Source of the DNA: Spirochaetales bacterium
GTDB taxonomy: Bacteria; Spirochaetota; Spirochaetia; Treponematales; Treponemataceae
Assembly: GCA_016929605.1 (NCBI GenBank)
Contig: JAFGIM010000150.1
Span: forward strand, 1-42,861
Direction of reading: 5' to 3'
DNA: 42,861 bases
Below the pieces are notes generated by a model. It had not been told where the DNA came from and did no database searches. It saw nothing but the letters and a program-made list of their open reading frames with translations. Made by a program: the position numbers and the translations under genes. Shown here piece by piece: positions 1-8,140 of the stretch (positions are counted from its first letter, which is position 1; every line of letters starts with the position of its first letter).

Positions 1-12
1 CTATGGAAGACT

Positions 13-43
13 CCTTTGAGGAGCGCTCAGCGTTCCTCAAAGG
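13..43. repeat. Perfect long hairpin, 14-bp stem
   Basis: The arms at 13-26 and 30-43 pair over 14 positions, with one G-T wobble, around a 3-nt loop (TCA). Neither side carries a clear T-tract, so this is not a typical intrinsic terminator. It lies about 90 bases past the stop of the minus-strand oxidoreductase gene and may end that transcript or one entering from the left. The function is inferred; the pairing is seen directly. Confidence 0.7.
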
Positions 44-100
44 TATTTGTGCAGGAAAGTTGTTATGGTGGCTTACTTTTTTATGGGAAAAGGAGGAAAA

Positions 101-123
101 TACCAACAATCCTGCGAGCAGTA
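101..123 (-). repeat. Dispersed 23-bp repeat, copy 1
   Basis: The 23 bases here are the exact reverse complement of 16995-17017 and 42749-42771. This copy lies 8 bases past the stop codon of the oxidoreductase gene, so it would be in the 3' end of that transcript. The flanks do not match the other copies, so the conserved unit is short. Confidence 0.85.
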
Positions 124-131
124 TATAAAGC

Positions 132-1388
132 TTACCAACCTTCTAATAGCTTCTTGATCTCTTCAATATTCGCAGTCGTACCAAGCATGGCTTTTGCGGC
201 GGACAAGTGCTCACGCGAGCCCCACAGGATAACACCGCACACCGTCAAACCGTCCCCTGCAACGTTTTCAAGCACAAACTTCTCGTAGCGAGTGCCCGCC
301 TCGCTGGTGTGTTGATACACCTGATAGCGACCAGAAGCGACATCATCGGGACTAAGGACCGCCTTTCCCATACTGGATAAATCAACTCCGGTAATCTTGA
401 GTGTGGTATTGGGAATAGTTTGGGCATAATGGCGAAGCTCTTCTTGCGGAAGTAGATCCTGCGTCGCCAATATCGCACGAGCGGCAACAGGGACTTGTTC
501 CAGGGCAGCAGGAATAATGCCCCACACAATACCCGCGAATTCGGCACAATCACCAACCGCCCAAATAGAAGGATCGCTTGTACGCAAAAGATCGTCTACC
601 ACAATACCGCGGTTTACCGTTAACCCTGCTTCCCGAGCAAGATCGGTGCAAGGGGTTACCCCCATTGAAAGAATTGTTGTATCGCTACTAAAGGAGCGCC
701 CGTCTTTGAGCTTAATTGAAGCGGCCCGTCCATCCCCCTGCGCAGAAGGAAGAAAGGCTTCGGTATTGGCCAAGCAGACAACCTCTATACCCAATGATGA
801 AAGATGACTGGACAAAAGTTGTGCGCACTGATCATCGAGCTGACGAGGGAGTAAATGAGGAAATATCTCGAACACCCTCACCGATGCAGACCCTGCCACG
901 GTCAAAGCCCGGGCGGTTTCCAAGCCCAAAAGGCCGCCACCAATTACCGAGGCAGAACTACGACGCTCTGTCACACTACCCCTGATCGCAAGTGCGTCTT
1001 CAACTGTTCGCAAGGTAAAAACCCCGGGTAAGTCTACGCCGGGAATAGCCGGACAGTTAGAGCGGGCACCAGTGGCCAAAACCAGGGCATCCCAGTGCTC
1101 GGCTGTTCCATCTGCCAATATAAGTTGCTTTGCCGCCCTGTCAATCGAGCGAACTTCGGTGCCAAGGCGAACTGTAAAACCCTTTTTCTCATACCATTGT
1201 TCGGGATAGAACCGGATATCCTCGGGGGTGCTTTCTCCCGCAATAACCTCAGGAAGGCGTACTCGGGAATAAAAAGGATGAATTTCTTTACTATACACAA
1301 CGACCGTAACCGCATCCCCACCCAAGGTTTTAAGAGAAGCCGCCACATTGATGCCAGCGATGCCGTTGCCAATTACCGCAATACGCAT
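132..1388 (-). CDS. FAD-dependent NAD(P)H oxidoreductase (NirB-N/rubredoxin-reductase-like)
   Basis: A 418-residue pyridine-nucleotide-disulphide oxidoreductase-fold flavoprotein. The N-terminus carries an FAD-binding glycine motif (IAVIGNGIAGINVA). An NAD(P) dinucleotide motif (SASVIGGGLLGLETARAL) follows at about residues 145-162, and a second FAD motif ending in WAVGDCAEF at about 272-280. The layout matches the COG1251 group, which includes the N-terminal part of nitrite reductase NirB and rubredoxin or assimilatory nitrate reductase electron-transfer subunits. No redox-active CxxxxC pair is seen, so it is not a classical disulphide reductase. No rubredoxin or nitrite reductase gene is in the window, so the electron acceptor is unknown. 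It follows 1398-2018 by 9 bases; its ribosome site (TAGGAGAT) overlaps that gene's stop codon, so the two are probably co-translated. Confidence 0.87.
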   Translation of the reverse strand: MRIAVIGNGIAGINVAASLKTLGGDAVTVVVYSKEIHPFYSRVRLPEVIAGESTPEDIRFYPEQWYEKKGFTVRLGTEVRSIDRAAKQLILADGTAEHWDALVLATGARSNCPAIPGVDLPGVFTLRTVEDALAIRGSVTERRSSASVIGGGLLGLETARALTVAGSASVRVFEIFPHLLPRQLDDQCAQLLSSHLSSLGIEVVCLANTEAFLPSAQGDGRAASIKLKDGRSFSSDTTILSMGVTPCTDLAREAGLTVNRGIVVDDLLRTSDPSIWAVGDCAEFAGIVWGIIPAALEQVPVAARAILATQDLLPQEELRHYAQTIPNTTLKITGVDLSSMGKAVLSPDDVASGRYQVYQHTSEAGTRYEKFVLENVAGDGLTVCGVILWGSREHLSAAKAMLGTTANIEEIKKLLEGW

Positions 1389-1397
1389 AGAGATCTC

Positions 1398-2018
1398 CTA
1401 CTGTAATAATCTGGAAAGTCTTCTGTCCATCTCGGCCCCGTCTATGGCTGCGGACAAAAAATCCCGAATACATTCGCGAATCTGAGCAGGAAAGGTTTTC
1501 CAATATGAATCAGTCCAATTGCCTATTTCGTCTCTAAGCGAGGCTTCCTCGGATATGCCCATCTTTCCGGTGCTATAGGCCACAAATTGACAGACCATTT
1601 CGTACATGGCGTCTGGAGGTACGCCGTTAATCAATCCCTTGCGGGAAAGACCGGAATACGGACCGGGTGAAGCAGGCTTTTCGTCGTGGCTGCGATTCTC
1701 CGGAATCCAGCCGTCGATCAGCTCGGCCATTTGATCCTCGCTAAGCTCAGGAGCTTCTTTGCGAATCAAATCAACGGCGTATTCCCTGAACGTCCGTCGT
1801 ATTCCCTCCATCCCCTTCTCAATTGAATCCTGTACCACACCGCTCATCTTTTGAGCTGCCCGGGAAGGGTCAAGGGAGACAATACCCGTCTGGCTCGTCA
1901 AATCCATCCTGCGCCGTTCTACCGCAGTTTCTACCGCGTCTATTTCTCGCAGGGTACAACGATTAAGTATATAATCTAAAACGAGTATCAATTCCCGCTC
2001 TTCTTCTCTTGGTGCCAT
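1398..2018 (-). CDS. Hypothetical protein, cotranscribed with the oxidoreductase
   Basis: A 206-residue acidic, helix-rich soluble protein that I do not recognise. It has no signal peptide, no membrane segment and no cysteine pattern. The reading frame stays open upstream to 2150, but that extension runs over the promoter and start of the divergent hydrolase gene, so I place the start at ATG 2018 (MAPREEERELILVLDY). No Shine-Dalgarno sequence precedes this ATG. A promoter-like TTGCGA/TATTGT pair ends 9 bases before it, so the mRNA may have almost no leader. Its tight coupling to the downstream oxidoreductase suggests a shared role, but nothing in the sequence states it. Confidence 0.7.
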   Translation of the reverse strand: MAPREEERELILVLDYILNRCTLREIDAVETAVERRRMDLTSQTGIVSLDPSRAAQKMSGVVQDSIEKGMEGIRRTFREYAVDLIRKEAPELSEDQMAELIDGWIPENRSHDEKPASPGPYSGLSRKGLINGVPPDAMYEMVCQFVAYSTGKMGISEEASLRDEIGNWTDSYWKTFPAQIRECIRDFLSAAIDGAEMDRRLSRLLQ

Positions 2019-2027
2019 AGTTCTATA

Positions 2028-2056
2028 ACAATATCCCGAGACTCCGTATTTCGCAA
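2028..2056 (-). promoter_or_regulatory. Promoter for 1398-2018 operon
   Basis: A -35 box TTGCGA (2051-2056) and a -10 box TATTGT (2028-2033), read on the minus strand, are separated by 17 bases. The -10 box ends 9 bases before ATG 2018, which leaves at most a very short leader. Confidence 0.45.
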
Positions 2057-2077
2057 GACAAAGCGCCTGGGTAACCC

Positions 2078-2107
2078 TTGACCGCCCCTGCCCGCTCCAT
2101 TTATGCT
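2078..2107 (+). promoter_or_regulatory. Promoter placing transcript start at the ATG of the MBL hydrolase
   Basis: TTGACC (2078-2083), an 18-base spacer and TATGCT (2102-2107). Only 7 bases separate the -10 box from ATG 2115, and there is no purine-rich ribosome site. If used, this promoter gives a leaderless mRNA. Confidence 0.5.
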
Positions 2108-2114
2108 CTGAAGC

Positions 2115-2930
2115 ATGGAACTTGAGCTTCTTGGAACCGGAACCAGCCATGGTATACCGGTAATCAGCTGTACCTGCGACGTGTGCACATCAGTCGACAG
2201 CCGGGACAAGCGACTCAGGGCAAGCGCCTTGATTCGCCTTGATAATGGAATGACTATTCTGATTGACAGCGGTCCCGAATTCCGCATCCAAGCGCTTCGC
2301 GCCGGGTTATCCCGATTGGATACGGTTCTTTTCACCCATTCTCATGCAGATCATACCCATGGACTCGATGATGTGCGCATCTTTACCCATACGCAGGATA
2401 TGCCAATTTATGCCGAACAGCGGTGCGCGCAGGAAATCCGCGAACGATTTGCGTATATTTTTCACCGGACGCAGGAAGGGGGCGGAAAACCGCATATCAA
2501 GCTCATTTCGATAGAAGCGGAAAGCGCGGCCCAGGGTGAGGCAAACGCGTACTACCCTCCGCCAATAGACATTGGGGGCATGCAGATTATCCCGATTCCC
2601 GCCATGCACGGGTCAATCCCGGTACTTGGCTGGCGTATCGGCGACACTGCCTACCTTACCGACTGTAGCGCCATTCCAGAGGCATCGTTGGACCGCTTGA
2701 AAGGCCTTACCAATCTGGTAATTGGGGCTTTACGGGAGCGGCCGCATTCCACTCACTTTAGTTTTTCGCAAGCGGTAAGCGTAATACATAGAATCGGGCC
2801 TCAACATGCGTGGTTTACCCACATCTGTCATGATTTTTCCCATCAGGGAATTATCGACTGGCTAGACACTAACCATCCGGGCAAAAAAATAGAGCCCGCA
2901 TATGACGGGCTCCGCATTACTATCCGGTAA
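2115..2930 (+). CDS. Metallo-beta-lactamase-fold hydrolase, PhnP-like
   Basis: A 271-residue MBL-fold protein. It opens with LGTGTSHGIP followed by CTCDVC, as in the PhnP group of phosphodiesterases, where the N-terminal cysteines bind a structural zinc. The catalytic metal signature THSHADHTHGLDD lies near residues 74-86. Later ligands are likely the His in IPAMHGS (about 162), the Asp in YLTDCS (about 182) and a C-terminal His in the FTHICHD region. Known relatives cleave cyclic phosphodiesters such as phosphoribosyl 1,2-cyclic phosphate. No phosphonate genes are nearby, so the substrate is unknown. The 3' end of the gene contains the terminator of the convergent rpmB gene. Confidence 0.88.
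   Translation: MELELLGTGTSHGIPVISCTCDVCTSVDSRDKRLRASALIRLDNGMTILIDSGPEFRIQALRAGLSRLDTVLFTHSHADHTHGLDDVRIFTHTQDMPIYAEQRCAQEIRERFAYIFHRTQEGGGKPHIKLISIEAESAAQGEANAYYPPPIDIGGMQIIPIPAMHGSIPVLGWRIGDTAYLTDCSAIPEASLDRLKGLTNLVIGALRERPHSTHFSFSQAVSVIHRIGPQHAWFTHICHDFSHQGIIDWLDTNHPGKKIEPAYDGLRITIR
2883..2912 (-). terminator. Intrinsic terminator of rpmB, inside the MBL gene
   Basis: On the minus strand GAGCCCG (2906-2912) pairs with CGGGCTC (2892-2898) around a 7-base loop and is followed by TATTTTTTT (2883-2891). It starts 37 bases past the rpmB stop and lies wholly within the last codons of the opposing hydrolase gene. Confidence 0.8.
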
Positions 2931-2948
2931 TAACCGAAAGTAAAAAAA

Positions 2949-3140
2949 TTAGACCTTCTTGGTAACGTATCCGCTTCTTAAACAGCGGGTACACATCTTG
3001 AGGGTCATGGTTGTTCCACCGAGTTCGGTTTTTACTGAAACCAGATTCGGCTTCCACTGGCGACGGGTATGATTATAGGACTTACTAACTTTGTTGCCGC
3101 TTACCGTTCCCTTGCCGCAAATTTCACATCTCCGGGACAT
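2949..3140 (-). CDS. rpmB: 50S ribosomal protein L28
   Basis: A 63-residue L28, the usual length. It begins MSRRCEICGKGTVSGNKVSK and has the typical middle NHTRRQWKPNLVSV. Two CxxC pairs (CEIC near residue 5 and CTRC near residue 51) make it the zinc-binding form of L28. It sits alone between the convergent MBL gene and pyk, and has its own terminator downstream. Confidence 0.97.
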   Translation of the reverse strand: MSRRCEICGKGTVSGNKVSKSYNHTRRQWKPNLVSVKTELGGTTMTLKMCTRCLRSGYVTKKV

Positions 3141-3232
3141 ACACTACCTACCTTTACAAAAGGGACGAAGCCCTGATTTTCACATAATGGAAGCCAATAA
3201 TAGCAAATCGAGAAATGAATGTAAAGCCCTGC

Positions 3233-5041
3233 CTATACAGTTCCTTCATAAATCAGGCGTTCACGGCTGTCCAGGGTAACGGTAAAACCCGCTTCCAGCA
3301 CCCGCATCGCGCCAGAAACTTGCGAAATCCAGATAAGGCGCGGATTTATCATAGAAAGGATCTCTGCGCTCAATTCGGTGGGGTTTTCGATGACCAGACC
3401 GTCAACAAGCCGGAGTATCGGTACAAAGCTCATATCAAGGTTTCGGGTTACCAGTATATCCCCTCCTTTTTTACGCAAGGTCGCAAAAGCTTCTTCCAGG
3501 GATTCCGCCCGTACGATTCTGCCGGTAACCCGGCACGTTGCGGGCACTTCCAGGTTTCCCCCGCCCCCGTGTACGCCCCGCGCAAGAATGGTTCCCATAA
3601 AAATAACGCGAATAGTATTAACCATTACCGGCGAGACAATCGGCATTCCTGCCACCATAACAACCCGGTCGGAGGCCTTTAGGTAGCCAGTATCCAGGGC
3701 GGCGCGAAGGGCATTTTGGGTCATCTCCTCGGAATCTTCCGCGACGGTAACCGAAAGGGGAATGACTCCCCAGTTCAAAAGGAGCTGACGGCGAACCATC
3801 GGATCGGGAGTAGCCGCGATAATCGGCTGTTCAGGTCTAAACGTGCTCAGTAACCGGGCGGTATTACCGCTGAGGGTTGGAGATACCAGGGCTGCTGCCT
3901 CCAACTCGGTAGCTGTTTTATAGGCGGCATGAGCCATAATAGCGGCCACACCATCTCGACCGGGTTCCCGCCGATGAAACTGCCTCATTTTAAGCCGATA
4001 TTCCTCGGAGGCCTCTACCGTCTTGGCAATTCGAGCCATCATGGTAACCGTTTCTACCGGATAAGACCCATTCGCCGTTTCCCCGGAAAGCATTACCGCG
4101 TCTGTCCCGTCAAATATTGCGTTAGCAACATCAGTGAGCTCCGCCCGGGTTGGGCGCGGATTTTGGATCATTGAATCAAGCATCTGAGTCGCAGTAATAA
4201 CGGGCTTTCCAGCGCTGTTACATACCTGGATTATCTTCTTTTGAGCCAGAGGGATCCGCTCGGTTGCAAGCTGGACACCCAGATCGCCCCGGGCAACCAT
4301 GACTCCTGCCGAAACATCAACAATCTCTTCGATGTTATCAAGTCCTTCCTCATTTTCAATCTTGGCGATTACCTTAACCTTGGAGTTAAAAGGTTCTATA
4401 AATCGAAGGATGGATACCACATCCGCTGCAGAACTGACAAAACTCGCCGCGATAAAATCGATTCCACGGCTAATGCCAAATTCAATATCCCGTTTGTCCT
4501 GTTCACCCAAAATGGGCAAATCCGGATGGATACCAATTATATTCACGTTTTTTCGACTTCCTATAACACCGGAGTTTAGAGCCCGGCAGTGTATCGCCCT
4601 CTGTCCATCGGTGGAAAGGACCAAAAAATCAAGAAGCCCGTCGGCAACAAGAATATGGCAATCAGGGAGAATCTCGGCGGGAAGGCTTTTCCAGCTTAAG
4701 GAAATTACTCCGCTTTCATCTTCCGATGCGGCACGAACCGGATCATCGGTATTGGTAAAGATAAATGAATCACCCGAATGAACCTCGATGGTACCGCCTT
4801 GGGCGACAAGCCCGGTGCGAATCTCGGGGCCTTTGGTGTCAAGAAGCAAGGCGCAGGGAATACCTGTTTGCTCTGAGGCAGCCCGTACCCGATCGATTGC
4901 CTTACCATGATACTCGCTATCCCCATGCGAAAAGTTAAATCTCGCAACATTCATCCCTGCCTGTAGCAGAGCCTTTACCACCTCAATGTCTTCGGTCGTC
5001 GGTCCCATGGAACAGACGATCTTTGTTTTTCTGGAAAACAA
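3233..5041 (-). CDS. pyk: Pyruvate kinase with extra C-terminal domain
   Basis: A 602-residue enzyme converting phosphoenolpyruvate and ADP to pyruvate and ATP, the last step of glycolysis. N-terminal KTKIVCSMGP and NVARFNFSHG are the first catalytic motifs. The active-site signature is AKIENEEGLDNIEEI, followed by VMVARGDLGVQL and PVITATQMLDSM. The core normally ends near 470 residues. Here about 110 more follow, containing GGDILVTRNLDMSFVPILR and DGLVIENP, which resemble the extra PEP-utilising swivel-like domain of long bacterial pyruvate kinases. The start is a TTG at 5041 with AAGGAG 8 bases upstream. The gene is divergent from the ROK regulator across a 75-base gap. Confidence 0.95.
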   Translation of the reverse strand: MFSRKTKIVCSMGPTTEDIEVVKALLQAGMNVARFNFSHGDSEYHGKAIDRVRAASEQTGIPCALLLDTKGPEIRTGLVAQGGTIEVHSGDSFIFTNTDDPVRAASEDESGVISLSWKSLPAEILPDCHILVADGLLDFLVLSTDGQRAIHCRALNSGVIGSRKNVNIIGIHPDLPILGEQDKRDIEFGISRGIDFIAASFVSSAADVVSILRFIEPFNSKVKVIAKIENEEGLDNIEEIVDVSAGVMVARGDLGVQLATERIPLAQKKIIQVCNSAGKPVITATQMLDSMIQNPRPTRAELTDVANAIFDGTDAVMLSGETANGSYPVETVTMMARIAKTVEASEEYRLKMRQFHRREPGRDGVAAIMAHAAYKTATELEAAALVSPTLSGNTARLLSTFRPEQPIIAATPDPMVRRQLLLNWGVIPLSVTVAEDSEEMTQNALRAALDTGYLKASDRVVMVAGMPIVSPVMVNTIRVIFMGTILARGVHGGGGNLEVPATCRVTGRIVRAESLEEAFATLRKKGGDILVTRNLDMSFVPILRLVDGLVIENPTELSAEILSMINPRLIWISQVSGAMRVLEAGFTVTLDSRERLIYEGTV

Positions 5042-5077
5042 GTGTGTGTCTCCTTACCTGAACTGTTTGCCCTTCGC

Positions 5078-5106
5078 TTGTCCAAGGCGTGCCTGATTGG
5101 TATTAT
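5078..5106 (+). promoter_or_regulatory. Promoter for ROK regulator gene
   Basis: TTGTCC (5078-5083), a 17-base spacer and TATTAT (5101-5106). The -10 box ends 10 bases before ATG 5117, and there is no ribosome site, so the leader would be only about 3-4 bases. The opposite strand reads TATAAT across 5102-5107 and could serve the divergent pyk gene, though its -35 is weak. Confidence 0.6.
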
Positions 5107-5116
5107 AGACCAAAAG

Positions 5117-6274
5117 ATGAAAACACTAAATGCCCCCGGAGACCTTAATCTGTCGCGCGTCTTGCGCCTGGTATGGCAGGTAAAAGGAATTAGTAGAATC
5201 GAGATCGCACAAAGGCTCGGGATTGATAAATCGACGGTTACCAAGATAGCTTCCACCCTTGAAGACATCGGTATTATCCGCGCCTTTGCCCAGGGTACCG
5301 CCGGCCCCCAGGGAGGAAGGAAACCCATTCAACTTGAAATAACCCCTCAGTTCGCCCTGGCCCTTGGCATAGAGATTAACCCTGACGGAATTATCGTTGT
5401 GTTGGCAGATCTTCATGGAACTATTGTGGAATCATTGCGGGAAGAACATCCTTGTCTGTCCGTGCAAGACTCTTTTAATCGAGCCTTGGAGCGTATCAAG
5501 CCATCTATAGAAGCAAAGGGCGTTCCGCTTATCGGTATTGGCCTTGCCATACCCGCCATGGTAAACGCATCGAGCGGAACCATTCTTCAGTCAATTCCTC
5601 TCTGCCTTGATTCTCCGCTTGAATTTAGCGCGTGGGCAAGCGAAACCTACCAAGTGCCGGTTTTTGTGGATAACGATGCCCGTTCGGGCTGTATTGGGGA
5701 AATTATTCTTAAACGAGGTCTTGAGCCAGACAACGCCCTGTTCCTGTTAGCAGAAATAAGGCGACTTACCGGCTCGTCGGACAGCCCAAAAAATCTTTCG
5801 GTTGGCTTTGGATTTATTATTAACGGCCAGCCTCATTACGGCAATGATTTTACCGCAGGAGAATTCCGCAGCGTGTTATGGAAAGAAGGAAGCCACGGGC
5901 AGTTTAAGTCAGGGGCCCTTTCCTTGGACAAGATTGGTTCAAGTAAAAGTGTTACCGACTCAGTCCTTTTAGAACTCGCAAGCCATGTAGCCCTGCTCGC
6001 GAACCTTTTGGATCTGGACACTGTGTTTATCGCGGGTCTTCCTGATGATCTGACCAGAGAACTTTCGCAGCGAATCAGCGAAGAAATTTCGCGAAAATGG
6101 CCGTATTCCGCCCCACGTCGCACCGAGGTAATCCCTGCAAGTCTTGGCGATCTAGCTGTGGCGTACGGAGGCGCCGGTCACTGCCTTCAAAGGTTTTTCT
6201 CCCTGCCTAACATCTATCAGCGCTCAGGTTCCGGCCCGTCAGTTAAAGAATCCCTTGAACAGATAAAGAGCTGA
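5117..6274 (+). CDS. ROK-family transcriptional regulator (XylR/NagC type)
   Basis: 385 residues from ATG 5117. The frame is open upstream to 5042, but the promoter lies inside that extension. Residues 10-55 form a winged helix-turn-helix (IEIAQRLGIDKSTVTKIAS). The rest is a ROK sugar-kinase-like fold, with ALGIEINPDGIIVVLADLHG and FVDNDARSGCIGEI. The usual ROK zinc motif (CxCGxxGC) and the preceding GH are absent: the equivalent segment reads TAGEFRSVLWKEGSHGQF. That argues for a regulator rather than a sugar kinase. Its position between pyk and a sugar ABC operon suggests control of carbohydrate genes. It converges on lacI with a 3-base gap. Confidence 0.85.
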   Translation: MKTLNAPGDLNLSRVLRLVWQVKGISRIEIAQRLGIDKSTVTKIASTLEDIGIIRAFAQGTAGPQGGRKPIQLEITPQFALALGIEINPDGIIVVLADLHGTIVESLREEHPCLSVQDSFNRALERIKPSIEAKGVPLIGIGLAIPAMVNASSGTILQSIPLCLDSPLEFSAWASETYQVPVFVDNDARSGCIGEIILKRGLEPDNALFLLAEIRRLTGSSDSPKNLSVGFGFIINGQPHYGNDFTAGEFRSVLWKEGSHGQFKSGALSLDKIGSSKSVTDSVLLELASHVALLANLLDLDTVFIAGLPDDLTRELSQRISEEISRKWPYSAPRRTEVIPASLGDLAVAYGGAGHCLQRFFSLPNIYQRSGSGPSVKESLEQIKS

Positions 6275-6277
6275 CCC

Positions 6278-7306
6278 TTACAGGGAACCCAGGGATTCGC
6301 GGAGCTCCAGGGTAAAATCAAGACACACCGACTCAGCCGGTTTTTTAGCGATTAAATCGGTTACAAGGCGTGCGGCGTGCATACCCTTATCAAAGCCGGA
6401 CTGGCGTACCGTTGCCAGAGGCGGACTTAAATACGAGGCGGAAGGTATATCGTCAAACCCGACAACGGAGATATCCTTGGGAATGGAAAGACCCGCCTCA
6501 CGACAGGCTTCATATACGCCAAGGGCTTGAATGTCGGCAAGACATAGAATAGCGGTAGGACGGCGTGGCAGGGCAAGAAGTTCGCGGGCTGCTTCCTTGC
6601 CACTTTCGATTGTCGCTTCGGTATGACAAACCCTAGCCGTACTATATTGCCCAAACGAAAGCCCATAACGATCAAGAGCCTTGCCAAATCCGTTAAGTCG
6701 CATATCATTGGTTAAGCTGAAATGATCTCCGGTCTCGGAGAGAGTTACTCGTTTAAGCATAAACACAGCAACATCGCGATGGGAGCGGGAAAGTACTTCT
6801 TCCATAAGGGCTTCAGCGGCGGCCTCGTCGTCAATACCTACATTAACCAGATTAGTATGTTTGCCGCCGTCTATTGTAACAAAGGGCATTCGCCGTTGTC
6901 CCAACAATTCAAGAACCGACATTCCCGGACCAATGCCAACCGTAATAATCCCGTCAACCGCCGCATTCCTGATCGTCTTGGTAAGAACGCCATTTTGGGG
7001 AGACAGGATACTCAGGGACACATCGGAGCCGTCGCACACATAGCCGATTCCCCGCAGTATTTCCGCGATATAGGGATTATGAAAAACCTCGTGCACTGAC
7101 TGTGGAAGCAACACTCCAATGGCGCCGGTTTGGCGCATCGCAAGAGTTCGGGCGACCGGATCGGGCACATAGCCAAGCTCGCTCGCGATTGCCATGATGC
7201 GATCCCTTGTCTCGCCCGAAATCTTGTCCGGATTGTTAAAGGCAAAAGAAACGGTTGTCTTGGAAACGCCCGCTTTTTTGGCAATGTCGTTAATTGTCGC
7301 TCGCAT
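6278..7306 (-). CDS. LacI-family transcriptional regulator
   Basis: A 342-residue repressor with an N-terminal LacI helix-turn-helix (INDIAKKAGVSKTTVSFAFNN) and hinge helix, then a periplasmic-binding-protein-like effector domain (residues 60-340; SVVGFDDIPSASYLSPPLATV is the typical C-terminal motif). It is the last gene of the sugar ABC operon, 9 bases after the second permease. By position it most likely binds the three AAACCGGTTT-type palindromes upstream of the binding-protein gene and is released by the imported sugar. That link is inference. The ribosome site is weak. Confidence 0.93.
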   Translation of the reverse strand: MRATINDIAKKAGVSKTTVSFAFNNPDKISGETRDRIMAIASELGYVPDPVARTLAMRQTGAIGVLLPQSVHEVFHNPYIAEILRGIGYVCDGSDVSLSILSPQNGVLTKTIRNAAVDGIITVGIGPGMSVLELLGQRRMPFVTIDGGKHTNLVNVGIDDEAAAEALMEEVLSRSHRDVAVFMLKRVTLSETGDHFSLTNDMRLNGFGKALDRYGLSFGQYSTARVCHTEATIESGKEAARELLALPRRPTAILCLADIQALGVYEACREAGLSIPKDISVVGFDDIPSASYLSPPLATVRQSGFDKGMHAARLVTDLIAKKPAESVCLDFTLELRESLGSL

Positions 7307-7315
7307 ATCTATCCG

Positions 7316-8140
7316 CTACCCCTTAACCGCACCGGCGGCAATACCCTTGATGATATATTTTTGCAAGGCAAGATAAAAGAGCACAATCGGAAGTGCGGAC
7401 AGGGTCAAAGATGCGGTCATCGGACCGTACTCCTTAAGAAACTGTCCGTTAAAGATCATCTGGGCCAGTTGTATCGTTCCTTGCTTAATGACAATGAGCG
7501 GCAGGAGAAAATCGTTCCAGAGCCACAGGGCGTCAATTACCGCGACGGTAGCCACAATTGTTTTTAACAGGGGAAACACCACTGCAAAAAAAATGTACCA
7601 TTGGCCTGCCCCGTCAATCGCGGCCGATTCTTCCAGTTCACGGGGAACGCTTTTGATAAACCCATGAAACATAAAGATAGCCGTAGGGCATCCAAGGCCC
7701 CAGTACATCACGATGATACCCGGTATATTCATCAGATGCAAGTCGGCCGACAACACGGCAATCGGTACCATAATAATCTGAAACGGAATTACTAGAGCGA
7801 GGACAAAGTATCCATACAGGAGCCAAGAAAGACGGGTGTCTGTGCGCGCAAGCTTATAGGCGGCAAGCGCGCTTATTAAAATAATGCCAGAGAGGGATAC
7901 AACAGTGATGATAAAGGTATTCATAAACACCCTTGGGAACTCCATCGCCTGCCATGCGCGAATAAAATTATCAGGATACCACTGCCGGGGAAGCCCCATC
8001 GGATCAAGGGTAATAAGAGCGTCACTCTTAAAGGCATTAATAAGAACATACACGACCGGATAAAAAAAGACTGCCGCAACGATGCACATCAGTGCGGTGA
8101 GCAATATGCGATGTACAGCGATTGGCCTTGTGCCTCTCAT
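7316..8140 (-). CDS. Sugar ABC transporter permease, MalG type
   Basis: A 274-residue inner-membrane permease with six predicted membrane segments, normal length for the CUT1 group. The ATPase-contact EAA loop reads ELEESAAIDGAGQWYIFFAVVFPLL near residues 170-195. The N-terminus (YPVVYVLINAFKSDALI) and C-terminus (LQKYIIKGIAAGAVKG) are typical of the MalG/LacG side. Its ATG overlaps the stop of the upstream permease gene by 4 bases and is preceded by AAGGAGG inside that gene. The transporter ATPase is not in the window, so a shared MsmK-like ATPase is probable. Confidence 0.94.
   Translation of the reverse strand: MRGTRPIAVHRILLTALMCIVAAVFFYPVVYVLINAFKSDALITLDPMGLPRQWYPDNFIRAWQAMEFPRVFMNTFIITVVSLSGIILISALAAYKLARTDTRLSWLLYGYFVLALVIPFQIIMVPIAVLSADLHLMNIPGIIVMYWGLGCPTAIFMFHGFIKSVPRELEESAAIDGAGQWYIFFAVVFPLLKTIVATVAVIDALWLWNDFLLPLIVIKQGTIQLAQMIFNGQFLKEYGPMTASLTLSALPIVLFYLALQKYIIKGIAAGAVKG

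Noticed and set aside
2019-2150. N-terminal extension of the 1398-2018 gene
   Set aside because: It would cover the divergent promoter region and the start of the MBL gene, has poor protein-like composition, and ATG 2018 gives a compact protein.
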